DNA from: Crotalaria pallida
Lineage: Eukaryota; Streptophyta; Magnoliopsida; Fabales; Fabaceae
Reading direction: 5' to 3'
Assembly: GCA_037953625.1 (NCBI GenBank)
Contig: CM075656.1
Location: 81,859,001-81,923,000 of the forward strand
Length of the DNA: 64,000 bases
The position numbers and the translations under genes are program-made. Below are positions 1 through 13,700 of the stretch, piece by piece (the stretch's first letter is position 1; every line of letters begins with the position of its first letter). Under the pieces are notes generated by a model. That model made no database searches and was not told the DNA's origin. It saw only the letters and a list, made by a program, of their open reading frames with translations.

Positions 1-220
1 AAGAAATGATTAAATGATGTAAGAAATTGAGGTATTTTGACTATAATGCCCCTAATATAATCACTATCGAAGAGAAAGAAAAATATTGGAAGTAAAAAAG
101 AGAATTTGATAAATAAGGTTGTATTAGAAAAAATAGCATTAATTATGTATTGAATTTTATAAAAAAAACAATATATATGAAGCATAAAAAAAACTCTATA
201 AACACTATACTATATAAAAC
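1..220. mobile_element. MITE, left end cut off by the window
   Basis: The sequence closely resembles the element at 16572-16844: it shares 'gtattttgactataatg', a purine-rich middle and the 'gcattaatta' stretch near the right end. Only the internal part and a degraded right end (around 'actatataaaac') are present. It is a Stowaway-like non-autonomous element; the left inverted repeat lies outside the window. Confidence 0.6.
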
Positions 221-538
221 AAAAATATTACTAACTAACTTTCTCAAATTTTTGATTTTTTTTAAAGAAACTTATATAGGATTGGAAGAGGAAATACTAG
301 TTTTGAAGTAGTACCCAATTACCCACAGTAAAATCTCACTCTCGCAGCTTTATTTTTAATTAATAAAATGTTAACAAATGTTTTAAGGATATTGTTTAAG
401 TAAATAAAATAAGTATTTTTATTTTTAGAAATGATACATTTAATATATTAAAAAATGCTGAATTTAAGTTTTCAATATTAATTTACTTATCTTAAAATAC
501 TTAAACAATATTCTTAGACACTAGTTAACATATCCTTA

Positions 539-771
539 TACTCCCTCTGGTCATATTTATAAAATAATTTTTTGGATTTTTCTCTTAGCTTCCACCAAGG
601 AAAGTAGTTAAACTTATTAGTAATATTGGAAATGTAAAAATTTCATATATTTTTTTCAAAATTATCTCTATAATTATTATTGAGATTCTAAAAAGTGTAG
701 AGTAATAGGAGTTTTTTGAAAGAAAAAAAAAGTAATTAAATATATTAGTGAAACTTAAAATAGAATCTTAT
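539..771. mobile_element. Stowaway-like MITE (degraded)
   Basis: It starts with 'tactccctctggtcatattt' and has the internal layout of the better preserved copies at 1740-2015 and 63250-63525, including the 'attggaaatgt' block and the 'caaaattatctctataatta' block. The right end abuts the next MITE. No coding capacity. Confidence 0.6.
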
Positions 772-1043
772 ACTCTCTCAATCCCTAAATATATGACCCA
801 TTTGGAAGATTTCACGTCCATTAAGAAAGTGGAATAATTTAGTTAATTGTATTGGAAATGTGAACTTGTGATATGTATTTTCAAAATTACCCCTATTAAT
901 ATTATTGGGAATTTAAAATTTGTTAAATAAATAGGGCTGTTTATGGAAAAAAGTAATTAATGTTCATTGAAAATTAGTAAAGTGTCTTACAAATAGGGAC
1001 AAAATAAAAGTGTTAAAAAGATCTTATATTTAGGAAGGAAGTA
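771..1043. mobile_element. Stowaway-like MITE
   Basis: The ends are 'tactctctcaatccctaaat' and 'cttatatttaggaaggaagta'. It is the reverse-orientation relative of the element at 63250-63525: both carry 'gatttcacgtcc' with 'aagaaag', and a block reading 'aaaattacccctattaat'. TA target site. Non-coding. Confidence 0.75.
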
Positions 1044-1162
1044 AACAAGATAAAAATAAAAATTTCAGAAAATGTTATATATAAAATTGGAGGAAATATA
1101 TGGGCTTTTGCCCCCCTTTTTACCAAAAAAAGAAATCGGAGGAAATATATACTCATATACTG

Positions 1163-1450
1163 TACTCCCTCTGGTCCTATATATAGGACATATTCTAGAA
1201 GCAATCTTTGGTCCTATATATAAGACATTTTTTATTTTCTATGCATCATTTATTGTTTTTTCTCTTTTTTGCCCTTATTAAATGCATGTGTTTTTTGTTG
1301 TTCATTAATGAGTGTGAATTTTTCAAGAAAAGTTGGGAAGGTAAAATTGTAATGTTACAATATGTTCACATAGAATTCATAAAACTAACTAATTTTCTTG
1401 GTTCGAGGAATATGGTTAAGTATGTCCTACATATAGGAGAGGAGCGAGTA
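1163..1450. mobile_element. Stowaway-like MITE, subfamily with 'gtcctatatataggaca' end
   Basis: The terminal sequences 'tactccctctggtcctatat' and 'tacatataggagaggagcga' form an inverted repeat flanked by TA. A more diverged copy of the same subfamily lies at 6633-6935. Small reading frames inside it are not supported as genes. Confidence 0.75.
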
Positions 1451-1739
1451 TATTATAGTATATCAATCCAGGTAGCGGTAGTTGACCTTAATTGACAATG
1501 ACATTTGGCTATCACTCTTTTCTTAATCTCATGTTCAAGGACCGAGACATTTAATTTGATTAGTATATTAATCATCAACTTGCTTGCATACTATTGGTAG
1601 TTGGATCTGACTTCTTCTGCCAAGTTTGAAAAGTGGTCGTTTAACATCATGGCAATTGGCACATGCCAACAATATAGCGCGCCTTATTTTGAGTGCATCT
1701 CAAATTAGAACTCTAGCTTAAAAAAAAATTAAAGATTAA

Positions 1740-2015
1740 TACTCCTTGTGTATTATTTATAAGACCTTTTTGAAGTTTTTCATTTTCATCAAGAATTTTC
1801 TATAAATTTGTTAGTTACATTGAAAATGTGAAAATTTGATATACTTTCTCAAAATTACCCTTGTAATTATTATTGGAGCTCTAAAAAATATTGACTTTAT
1901 AGAGGTATTAGTGCAAAGAAGTAATTAAATGTTATTGGAAATTGAAAAGGGATATTATAAATAAGGCCAAAATAAAAATCTCAAAATGGTCTTATAAATA
2001 GGACCGGAGGGAGTA
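1740..2015. mobile_element. Stowaway-like MITE
   Basis: The left end 'tactccttgtgtattattta' and right end 'aaataggaccggagggagta' are inverted repeats with TA. The interior matches the copies at 539, 8148 and 63250. Confidence 0.8.
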
Positions 2016-2039
2016 CATCATACGATTATGTCTTTTTGC

Positions 2040-2331
2040 TACTCCTTCCGACTCAAATTATAAGCAACAAAAAAATACTTCTCTTGATTTAAAATATAAG
2101 CAAAATTAACTAACTTTATTAAATTTTGTTTCATTCTGAATGTCACTTTCCTAAAACATCTCTAGAAAATAGTAATCTTAATTAATTTTTGTTTCATTCT
2201 CAATACTACTTTCCTAGAATACCTCTATTTTTTCTATAAATTTGAGAAAAATTAAATACAATCAACTAACTTCATTAATAAGCGTAAAAGTGGTTGTAAT
2301 TGCTTATAATTCAAGTCTGAGGGAGTGAGTA
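2040..2331. mobile_element. Stowaway-like MITE, 'ataagcaac' subfamily
   Basis: The left end is 'tactccttccgactcaaatt' and the right end is 'tataattcaagtctgaggga'. It closely parallels the copy at 63562-63848: both have 'atttaaaatataag' and 'ttttgtttcattctcaat' blocks and 'gtgaaagtggtt'-like sequence near the right end. Confidence 0.8.
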
Positions 2332-2384
2332 TTTAAAGATGTTGAATGCTATCATGTGCCTTAAATTGTTAGAAGAAAAATATT

Positions 2385-2657
2385 GTACTCCTCCTGTTTT
2401 GTTTATTAGCAAAAACAACTACCGACATAAGTATTAAGAAAAAATAGTTAGATGCATTTAATTTTCTCAAATTCATAAAAAAAAAAGTAGACTATCTAGT
2501 TTAGTAAACTTGTATTGGGAATGAAACAAAAATTAAATGATTCAACCACTTTATAAAGATTTTTTAGGAATGATTGTATTGGGAACATAAAGTTAGTTAG
2601 TTTTTGCTTATATTTAAAACCACTAATTTATGCTTATAATTAAAATCGGAGGGAGTA
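2385..2657. mobile_element. Stowaway-like MITE
   Basis: The left end is 'tactcctcctgttttgttta' and the right end is 'aattaaaatcggagggagta', inverted and flanked by TA. The body is AT-rich and non-coding. Confidence 0.75.
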
Positions 2658-2705
2658 TATTTTTGAAATTTTTAAGAGAATGATTAATGTTGAAATCTTT
2701 GCAAA

Positions 2706-2966
2706 TACTCCCTCCTGTCTTTATTATATAAAAAATGGTGTATACATGTTTTGGTCCAAATACAAGAAAAATTAACCAACTTTCTATTCTCAATATAATT
2801 ATTCCTAAAATGTTTATAGAAAACAGTGATATCATTTAATTTTTGTTTCAATCTCAATACAACTTTTCAAAAATAGTCATATTTTTTTTATGATTTCGAG
2901 AAAATCGAATATATTCAACTAACTGTAATTTCGGTTTTTTTTCTTATAATAAGGATGGAGGGAGTA
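2706..2966. mobile_element. Stowaway-like MITE
   Basis: The left end 'tactccctcctgtctttatt' mirrors the right end 'ataataaggatggagggagta' with one base of slack. TA target. It lies only 48 bp after the previous MITE. Confidence 0.8.
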
Positions 2967-4707
2967 TATATCTTTAGCATAAAATTATTCACAAATTTAT
3001 ATTTGTATCCTAATAAAGTGGATTGTTCTTTGTTCACACATATCTAAAAATATTCTATACTCGATTATGCTATCTAAATTCCAAACTAAAAATGCTCGTG
3101 CGTGTCTTGAAGATTAATGATTGTCATCATGCTCTTTTGGATGACCTTTTAGCCACCTTTTACTCCAAAAACACACTGAAATTGCATTCTCTATGTGGCT
3201 GATAGGCTAACGTTTTCATTCAAGTAATCATATAATTTTCTTTTATAATATCGAGTTCTTTTATTTAAACGCGTCAAACTTTTGATTCCAAATTAAATAT
3301 CGTTCATAATTATTATTTGGCTTTTTTGATATATGGTCGATCATATATGTTAAAAAATTCATATTGATTAAGTATATATTGGGATTTATTTCTTTTTCAT
3401 ACTTTTTTTTTCTCATTTTTTATACCTGTTGCCATGCTTCTTTTTGAGCTGCTCCCGCGGCCTTTCCTTAATGTGTCATCTTTAGTCTCTTAATCGTGAT
3501 AATTAATGTGCAATAATAGCTCTAGGTATATGATGGAACTGGGTCAAGGGAGCTTCATTGGACGAAGGGAGTTTCTTGAAACAATGATAACCAATATGAA
3601 AATTAAAGAAAGATGTAATAATAAGATGTCCCGTGTTGTACATGTAAGTAGTTAAGTTGGCAAGAGCTGAAAATTAACATGCAGGAAAAGTGTATTAGAT
3701 TCAATTTCTATAAATTTTAATTTCTCTATATCTTAATTTCTTATTGTTACCTTGGACCTCACTAAGAAATCCTTCTGTCATACCCTCAAAATAAGTCATA
3801 GGCCTTAAAATCAAATAATGACTCGTAATAATCGAGTCAAAATTATTTTTATCATGAAAATGTTTTATGATTGAATTTTTTATATTCTATTTGTAATTAA
3901 AAATAGTTTTAAGTGTTAGGTGCCTTTTCATCTTCATGAAGGTATTGGTTTAGAAAGTCTTCTTTCCAATTTCTAGTAGTCTCACGCTTATTTACTTTAG
4001 AAGCCAAATTGATGGGTCGCACTCACTTTTTTAATTATTTTAAACGAAAATCTTATATACTCTGTTTGTTTTTATTTATATGTTCCTTTGAAGGATTTTT
4101 TTTTTTTTTAAATTGTTGTGTTTTTAAAAGTTTAAGATAACTAGGAGATGATGACATCTACTATCATTTTTTGAAAAATTGTTAAGATCAATAATGATGT
4201 TCGTTGGTGGAATGACTAACTTATTAGATGAATTTGCATTTGATGACATCGGTAGTAAATCAGAGTGGATGACGTTGGATTACTTGCACTAGGGTAAAAA
4301 TGAATAAGATTTGATATTGCTGGATGGCTCTACATACATAAAGTTCATTACATTATTATTTTGTCAACTCTTATTTTATTCACTTCTATTTAATTCTCCA
4401 ATTAATTTGATCATGTGTTTCCGCATAATGCATATACCTTAACAGATATTAAAAGGAATGCCAAAAAAATTTTCATGACAAAAATAAAAAAAATCCATAA
4501 ATATGATTTAAAAAAAAATCAAATAATTACTATAAATTAAGTGTATGAAACAACGAAGTCCAAGATACATCATGAGCATACTAACATATACTATAAAATT
4601 ATGTTTGAAGAGAGAAATAAAATTGATCATATGTGATCTCTAGACCTAGAAGATCAGGGCACACGTGTGGCCTTTAATTTTGTCCATTTTCTTGATGAGA
4701 AAATATA
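2967..4707. other. Intergenic, no gene recognised
   Basis: AT-rich sequence with stop codons in all frames. No convincing exon, RNA gene or intact transposon end was seen. Confidence 0.5.
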
Positions 4708-4863
4708 TGGTGTACTAATAGTGTAAAGGTTTTTTTACATTACTCTCAGTACATCATTTATCATTCATGTATTTATGATTATTGATTTTTAGATAAAAGT
4801 AAAACAAACAAATGATAGATTGATGATATAACATTTTTTACACTAGCAGTACATTCCCATTGA
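4708..4863. mobile_element. Short MITE with 'agtgtaaa' inverted repeats
   Basis: The left arm around 'gtactaatagtgtaaaggtt' is mirrored by the right arm 'ttttttacactagcagtaca'. The element is about 155 bp and can fold into one long hairpin. No superfamily was assigned. Confidence 0.5.
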
Positions 4864-5929
4864 TATTTTTCTTGATCATTTCTTATATTTCTAAAAGATT
4901 ATTCTTTTTAGTTGCTTAAAAAAAAAACATTTAGCCAAAACAGATCAGAGGTGTATGCAAGTCTACGACACCAAATGAGAACATACAAAAGATAAATTAA
5001 CATGAAAATTCCTCATACAGTCAGTGGCAACTGGCAAGAATATGCCAAGCAGTGCTCCATTATATTGCATCTCTAAAAGTAAGTTCACTTTTGAAAAAAT
5101 AGCAAAGACAATTATATTTTTCGGTTAAAAAATGTAAGGGTTTATTTATGTACTTTATCCGTTTTAAATATAAGTAAATAAAAATATTTTAGTTATGAAG
5201 ATAGCTTTAACGCTAGCTAGTCTAATTTAGCTGAATATGTATGAGTTGAAGTGCCAAACTGATTGCATAAATTTTAGTCTAATTTAGATGCGAGCAAAAC
5301 AACATTTCTGCAATAATATATAAACATCAAAATTAAATTGAATTTTTCCTCCGTCGTATTTTCAAAATATATAATTGTTGCGATTTGTAGATAAATAAAC
5401 ACCAAATGAAAATTTATAATTAAATAATTCCAATCGATGCACGTTTGATCTCATTAGGGAACAACAGTACAACACCACAAACACCATTAACCATACATCT
5501 GCTAAGTCTTCTCCTAATAATAATAATCCCACTCACCTCTATAAATTTCGTAAAGATCGATTCCAATAAATTGATAATAATAGTATTATGGTTTGACTAT
5601 TTTTGAGGGGATTGCAACCAGATACAACTAAATCGTGCCAGGATTTCACCGGCTAAACATATGGAAAAGGCCTTCTAATGTTACTCTAATATTTTATGTT
5701 AGGCATGTTAAGTCACATTTATTCGTTCATTTTGGGATACATTGAAACTAAACAAGTCTTTTAATTTTATGCTCTTTCATGGGGTTACTTATTGACGTCG
5801 TCAGTCTGTGGCAAACCTTTTCTGAAATAAAAATGTTAGACACGGATTTGGATTCATGGTTATTTATTGTCATTAGGGCAATATTCAAGCCACTAAGAAT
5901 ATTAAGTTTACCTAAAAATTAATATTTTT
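4864..5929. other. Intergenic, no gene recognised
   Basis: No supported exon. A fragment near 5150-5180 ('tactttatccgttttaaata') looks like a lone, truncated Stowaway end. Confidence 0.45.
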
Positions 5930-6199
5930 TTATTATAAGTCACATTTAACTACTTTAATTTACAAATATTAATGAGGGTAGTTACTTTTTTTTAAACTTT
6001 AAAATTAAAATTATTTTAGCATTATAATTTTATTTTTTAAAATTTTATTAAAATTTCACACATGTATTATTTCCCATTAATGAAATAAAAACAAATAAGA
6101 TAAAAAACAATCAATGTCTTATGGAAAGCACAAAGTGACTTATAAATAAGAAGAAGATTCTTCTAAAAACCAACCTATATATAGAACTGAAGGGAGTAT
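5930..6199. mobile_element. Stowaway-like MITE, left end eroded
   Basis: The right end 'atatagaactgaagggagta' is diagnostic and the interior 'ttataagtcacattt' matches the family. The left boundary is approximate. Confidence 0.5.
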
Positions 6200-6279
6200 G
6201 TTTGATAAATTAAGAATCAAATTTGTATTTTTGGAATCTTGAATATATATATTTTCAGGTTTCTTAGTTATTTTACATG

Positions 6280-6497
6280 ATCATCCGGTCTTTATTATAT
6301 ATATAAAAAATCTAACTTCATATTTATTAAAAAAATTAGTTAAGTGTATTTAATTTTTTCAAATTTATAATAAAAAATAAAGTTATTTTAGGAATGATTG
6401 TATTGGAAATAAAAACTTAATATTTTTTATTTTATGATCAATTTTTGTTTACTTTAAAAAAAATCTTATACTGCTATTTAGGACTAGAAGGAATATG
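6280..6497. mobile_element. Stowaway-like MITE remnant
   Basis: The left region 'tcatccggtctttattatat' and the right region 'atttaggactagaaggaata' are degraded versions of the family ends. Confidence 0.4.
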
Positions 6498-6632
6498 ATA
6501 AAATTATCCCTTATAATTTGTATTCAACATTATACACTATATTTAATGTATGATATTAATAAGTCAAGAGGAAAAAAAATTACTACAACTTTTTGATTTT
6601 ATAAAATGATGACACTGAAGCAACTAGCACTA

Positions 6633-6935
6633 TATTCCATCTAGTTCTTATTATAGGTCATATTTCAGAAGATGTTTTTATACTAATTATAATTTCTTGG
6701 TATTTTTTTTATGATAATTTTTTGATATTTTCTATTCATTATTTATTGTTTTTTCTCTTTTTATATCCTTATTATTAATTAAATGTTTTGATTATCTATG
6801 TTTTTTTTCATTAATGAATATGAACTTTTTAAAAAGAGTTAAGAGGATAAATTTATAATATTATAATATCTTCTCATATAATTCAAAAGATTAATTAGTT
6901 TATTCAGTTAAGTATTATAAGGACATTATATTTGG
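6633..6935. mobile_element. Stowaway-like MITE remnant, same subfamily as 1163-1450
   Basis: It begins 'tattccatctagttcttatt' and continues with a diverged copy of the body at 1163-1450, including a 'tttattgttttttctctttt' block. The right end is eroded. Confidence 0.5.
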
Positions 6936-7752
6936 ATTCATTTTGACATATAATGGCATATATATATGTTGATTATCTGGCTGCAGATTCTAACTTGCTT
7001 TTCCCGTTACCTGATGGATGCAACGTTTTTCAACTGTAGAATAAATTAAAATAGCACCACTGATCTTTAAACACACGGAACAACAGGTCAGATCATTCAT
7101 GACTCATCACCCCTCAATATATTCCTGCAGATACTCTTTTAGAGTGTAGTGATTTTCCCTAATTCATTAACTAATTCTCTTTATGTTTTTATATTTTTTT
7201 AGAAATTACTTTCTTCCCTCCACAATCAACGAATAATAAATATTAGAAAAAATTAACTATTAGTAATAATTTTTTATTATTAGATATAATCATTTTTAAA
7301 ATATTTTTATTTTTAAATATTTAAAAAAATTAAATATACTTAACTAACATTTACTTATGATAATCTAGCATCAATGATTCGGTTGTCAAAAATAGAAGAA
7401 CATATATAGTAAGCATTACAAGGTCAATAAACACGTACATTGCTTCTTGTTTCGCTATTGTACTACATACTAGCCACTAGCCACTTATCTTATAGCGCCT
7501 CATTATTTCACCTCCTCCTCTCTTCTCTTTCATACATGAATGAATTCTTTCATATTTGCATGGTTTTCATGATGCATGTTTACCTTATATGTATGTATGT
7601 ATTTGAATAATGAGAATGATATGATATATAGAGTCCAAGTTTGATCACAGCTTTATTTAAGTCTCTTTTTTTTTTTTCTTTTGCATCTTCATTTGCATCT
7701 TTGAACACAAGATCGACATACATTTCTGGTGCTACACAGAAGCTTGTTTCCC
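6936..7752. other. Upstream region of the nucleoside hydrolase gene
   Basis: Presumed 5' leader and promoter region of the downstream gene. No single TATA box or known operator can be fixed with confidence. A T-rich tract ending just before 'cttttgcatcttc' lies in the likely leader. Confidence 0.35.
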
Positions 7753-10700
7753 ATGAGGTTCTGTGTAGCTGTGGTTTTCTTTACATTAGGAACTCTTGGA
7801 ACGGTTTTGCATACTGTGGATGGAAGGCCGCGTCGGATTCTTTTGGATACTGATGCTGATACTGATGATTTCTTTGCTCTTCTCTACCTTCTGAAGCTCA
7901 ACAGATCAGAATTTCAATTGGAGGTGAGAGCATATTAAAGCACAGCAAACTCAGCAAACAGAAGCTATTACCTTTGTTTTTATCCATTTTTTAAAATGCT
8001 TTTCCATTGAAAATCATGATTTTGACTGAGGTGAATATTTGGAATGAAAGGCAAATCTTACTGGTGCAGATTGACTGTTTTTTCTGTTGGCTTAATCAAG
8101 GAACTGGAACAGTGAAAAGGGTCTGCTTTAATCGTATTACTCCCTTTGATCCTATTTATAAGACCCTTTTGGAGTTTTTATTTTGGTCCTATTTATAAGA
8201 TCTATTTTCAATTTTTAATAACATTTAATTACTTTTTTTTCACAAACACCCCTGCATATTAAGTCAACACTTTTTAGATAATTATAGGGGTAATTTTGAA
8301 AAAATATATCAAATTTTCACATTTCCAATGTCACTAACAAATTTAATCACTTTCCTTAGTGGGAGTGAAAAACTCCAAAAGGATCTTATAAATAGGACGG
8401 GAGGGAGCAGTAAATAAAAGAGGGTATGCTTTGAAAGTTAATAGTTCTTTGTCTGCTCCACGTGTTGTAAAGAACAGACATACAATCTGATCCTATGAAG
8501 TTGTCGCTGCATAATTGGATTGGATATACTTGGTTTATGATTTTGTTCTAAACCATTTTCTGCATTTGTTTATTTATTTCCTCCGTTTCTGAAAATAATA
8601 AGTTTCTCTACGGGAAATTTTTTTTGTTGAATAACATAAATCTTTTTGTTTGTAACACTAAGATTTTTATAATTTCATTGCTAGTTGTTGGGTAATGGCA
8701 AAAAAGATAAAAAGTACTCAAATTTAATACAAACAACCACATTAATTACACTATGCCACAATCTAAAAAAATATGAAACATAGGAAGTATTATTGATTCA
8801 AGGATTCGCTTTTGTTTTGTTTAATTTGAATATCTCCAGGCAATCACCATCAACGCAAATGCTTGGACTGATGCCGGACACGCTGTGAATCAAATGTATG
8901 ACTTACTTTACATGATGGGGAGAGATGATATAACTGTTGGAGTGGGAGGTGAGGGTGGCATACTCCCAAATGGAACCATAGAACCAAATGTTGGTGGATA
9001 TCTTCCAATTATAGAACAGGTATATACGTGGAGTTTGACTTTTACTTTTTTTTTTTCACTTTTTGCTAGCCTCCAAGTTTCAAAAAATATACATAAAGCT
9101 ATAAAGTACCGATATTTCAAAATGGTTGTTATATTGGTATATTATACATATCGTATTCGACAGTTGATCCTTGATACTTTTCGATTATATTGTATGTCTT
9201 TAATTATTTTATGATTTTTTTTTTTTTTGTATCATTAAGGGTCTTATTGTATCCATATATGTGCTAGGACTTATGACATTATAGTTAAACTCCATAATCT
9301 GCTTAACCATGCCTTTTTATACTTTGAAGTTTGGAATGGTAGAATGCAATGAATAACTGAAAAAAAAAATAAATAAATAATGTGATTGTTCATTAGTGAT
9401 ATGTTATGTATTCCATTTGATTGGATCAGGGAATGACAACAGCAGGAGGTTGCAGATATAGGAAGGCCATTCCTGTAGGATTTGGAGGACGCTTGGACAT
9501 TGATTCAAACTATGGCATCCGGAAAGCTTTCCTTCCACATGTATAATATGTCGAAGTCTTGCATAATCTGCCTCAATTCTTAGGGCGCGATCTATTTTAA
9601 GTCAATTCTAATTAAAACAAAATGATGTTTAGGATGTAATTAAGCATAGTATCATATAGCTCCATCTCTGTTGAGGGTGTCGTTTATACACATTTGTCCA
9701 TTTATAAGTTTCCAAACATTGTTTGATATGAATAACCAAGATAACTAATGACTTAGAACAGTTTAAAATAGCATAACAAACCATTATGTTAATTGATATT
9801 CAGTTAATTCATCTTGTTTCAGTTGTTTGTAGTATAATAACTTATACTCATTTTCTTGTTGATTCCATCATGAAAATAGGGAAGAAGGAAATATACTCCC
9901 CTAAGACAACCAACTGCTCAGCAAGTTCTGATTGACAAGATATCTGCAGGTCCCATAACTGTGCTTGAGATTGGAGTGCACACAAACTTGGCTATTTTCC
10001 TAATGAAAAATCCACACCTAAAGAAAAATGTGGAACATATTTATATCATGGGCGGTGGGGTGAGGTCAAGAAACCCAACTGGCTGTTGTCCCAAAAATGC
10101 TTCCGCTTCCTGCGTGCCACGGCAGTGTGGTGACCGTGGCAATTTGTTTACGGATTATAATACTAATCCTTATGCAGAGTTTAACATATTTGGAGACCCT
10201 TTTGCAGCATACCAGGTTTTGTATTCTGGCCTCAAAATAGCCTCCTATTGTTATTAGTTTATTGAAACATAAAATAAACATAAACATAAAAATAAACATC
10301 ACATTTGTTTTTAGAGAGACTCTTGAAACTCATTGTATAATGTTTCATTTAATTATATCATGTTAAAGAATAAATAATACTTTATTTAAATCATTTTAAA
10401 AAGATAATATATAGTCATTACTGTTTAACTACTCCTTGATTATAACTGTGTTAGACTAAAGATTCATCTTATCAAGGTTAGGATTTGTGTTCTTAATATA
10501 TGCAGTAGAGATCGATTTATAGATAGTTTGATTCTTGACCAAAAAAAAAAAAAAATCACATCTCATTTCAGGTGATTCATTCTGGTATTCCTGCTACCCT
10601 TGTACCTGTTGATGCAACTAACACAATACCCATCACCGAAGAATTCTTTAATGAATTTGAAAAGAGGCAAGACACATATGAGGCACAATACTGTTTCAAG

Positions 10701-13700
10701 TCCTTGAAAATGACGCGTGATACTTGGTTCGATGACCAATTCTTCACGGTAATTTCTTAATTTAAAATGTGCTACATGCCGATGATTTTCACTTATTTAC
10801 ATAGCTTTTAATTGATGGAGTGAAAAATTATGCACTATAATGACTTATTGTTAGCAGAGTTATTTTATGTGGGACTCTTTCACATCTGGTGTAGCGGCCT
10901 CAATCATGAGAAACTCCAATAACCATAATGGACAAAATGAATTTGCTGAAATGGAGTTTATGAACATAACTGTAATTACTTCAAACAAGCCTTATGGTAT
11001 TTCTGATGGCTCAAATCCATTCTTTGATGGCCTCAAAGTTCCAAAATTCCATCTAAAGAAAGGTGGTGTGCATAGTGGTCATGTTCAACAAGGACTTAGA
11101 GATCCATTTTGCTTTGTCAAGAATGGAAAAGGGAAATGTCAGGTACTTGCTTTTATTTTTTGTTGCAACTTGCAAATTTGATATTTTACTAACACAACCA
11201 TATAGTAAAATGTTTGTGTTATATAATGCAAAATTTTCTTTAGGATGGTTATACAGCAGAGGTGAAAGGTCCAGACTCGGTGAGGGTACTTGTTGCTACA
11301 AGAGCAAAGCCTAACAAGGATATTAAGAGCCCACTTGACAGAGAATACTTCATAAGCTTCTTGAATGTAAGTTGACTTTTTCTTATTATGATCAAACTTA
11401 TTAAACTATCATTCTGTTTTATAGGTATGTGTAAAACAAGCTCTAACTCATGAATCATTTGTGCTATGACTGCGATTGGATTTTTAAACTGATGAGTATC
11501 TGAATTTTGTTTTCTGGTGGGTCTCAGGTTCTAAATCAACCACAACATGCTGGAAGATTCAATTTCACTACACAATTTCCTTATTACAAAGAGATATTTT
11601 ACAGGCCAGATTTTAAAAATAAAAAACTAGGCAAGTCTGTTGTGTTTGACATGGACATGAGTGCAGGAGATTTTCTTGCTTTATTTTATCTCCTTAAAGT
11701 GCCAGTTGAAGTGATCAACCTTAAGGTACTCCATTTTCCCATTCTTATTGTTTCCTTGAGTTAGGTCTTATGTGACACGTAGCAAACACTATCTACTTGG
11801 TTTTTGATTTCTTATGTTGGATTATTATTTTTTGAACAACTGAACTATAGAGACATAGACTTACATAGCAACTTTGATGTTGGCTCAGGCAATAATTGTG
11901 AGTCCAACAGGATGGGCAAACGGTGCAACAATAGATATCCTCTATAACTTACTGCACATGATGGGCCGTGACGATATACCAGTTGGTATAGGTGATTTTT
12001 TTGCAATGAATCAGTCAGATCCTATCTTCCCACCTGTAGGTGATTGCAAGAATGCTAAGGCCATTCCGCATGGAAATGGTGGGTTTCTAGATTCTGATAC
12101 TCTTTATGGACTTGCTCCTGATCTGCCTCGTAGCCCTCGAAGGTGCTCTTTTTGAGTTTATTTTTGTGCTTGTTAACATTATGATGCATGATAAATTATT
12201 GAAATGCTATGGATCCTCCATTTCGAGTCCTCTTCCTGGCCCTCTACACTTCCACAGCATTGGTCAGTTATACTTTAGATTGATCAATCTTAAATGAGAT
12301 TGGTCAAATTCATATTGGCTTTAAGTGCAAGATCGATCAATATTATGCAGATTGGTAAAGCACAATTGATTTCATAATCTGATCAATTGGGTGTAAGATA
12401 GGTCATTGTTTGCTGCAGAGGGTTGCAAAGGGGATCCGGTGTAGATCATCAGATCCACCAGTGGAATTCTTAGTTAAACATAGTATACTACATGCACTCA
12501 AATCATTATTTGATGTGTAAGATGGTGAGAGTCATGATAGAATTAGACCTATATTTAAAATACTCTTAAGCCTCAAATAATTATTAGAGTGCTTAAGAAA
12601 TAATGTCATAGAGACGTAGACTACGCTTATCGAAGAATTTCTAGTAGGTAGATAAACATTGATGATAATATCAACAGCTTAAAATTTGTTAGCATACAGG
12701 CACCGGCATTAGGTGTTGCTACCACTTTTGTGATGCAAAATTTTTACCATTTCGGTTCCTGCATGTGTGGAATTTGTGCGAGAAATCAATACTTATGCAA
12801 GGAAAGTAGTGAAAAAATTGTGAAGGCATACTAATCAATGAAATCATGAGATGTCATATTTTCACTTATTTTTCTCATTAGCAGTTACTGTCTGTATTTT
12901 ACTCTCTAAAGTGCACTATGCACCTTCTAGCTTGGGCATGTTTATATAAGGGCCCTTTACTCAGCTGGCATGCTTGTAAATTTCCAGTGTTTTGCACCAA
13001 CACTTTGACTTGTGTCTCAGGTACACAGCAGAAAACACTGTGAAGTTTGGTGCTCCTCGAGATACCGATCACCCCGAACTCAGACAACCACTAGCAATGG
13101 AAATTTGGGACTCAGTATTGCAAACATTGAAACCAGGGTCTAAGGTAACAGTATTGACCAATGGACCATTGACTAATTTGGCAAAGGTTGTCTCAGCAAA
13201 AAACATAAGCTCTAGAATCCAGGTAACCAACGTATAACATTTGCTCTACAAAATTATGATTAGTATATACAAAATGTGAATAGACAATTAGAAGTGCTGA
13301 TAATCTCTCCGATGTAGTTAATGTGATTATAATTTGCATAGTGATGGGGACATGGCATAACAATTCCAAAATGTTTCAGGAGGTTTATATAACGGGAGGA
13401 CACATCAGCAAGAATGCTAGTGACAAAGGAAATATCTTTTCTGTTCCTTCCAACAAGTATGCAGAATTTAACTTGTTCTTGGATCCTTTAGCAGCCAAGA
13501 CAGTTTTCCAATCAGAAGTAAACATTACACTTATTCCACTTAAAATCCAGCACAAAGCAAGTTCATTTTCAACTATTTTAAACCGGTTACGCAGGACAGA
13601 AAAAACACCCGAAGCTGCGTTTTCCAAGCGTCTGCTGTCAAGGCTATACCGTTTGAAGCAAAAACACTACAGATATAAACATATGGTATTAGTTCATATT

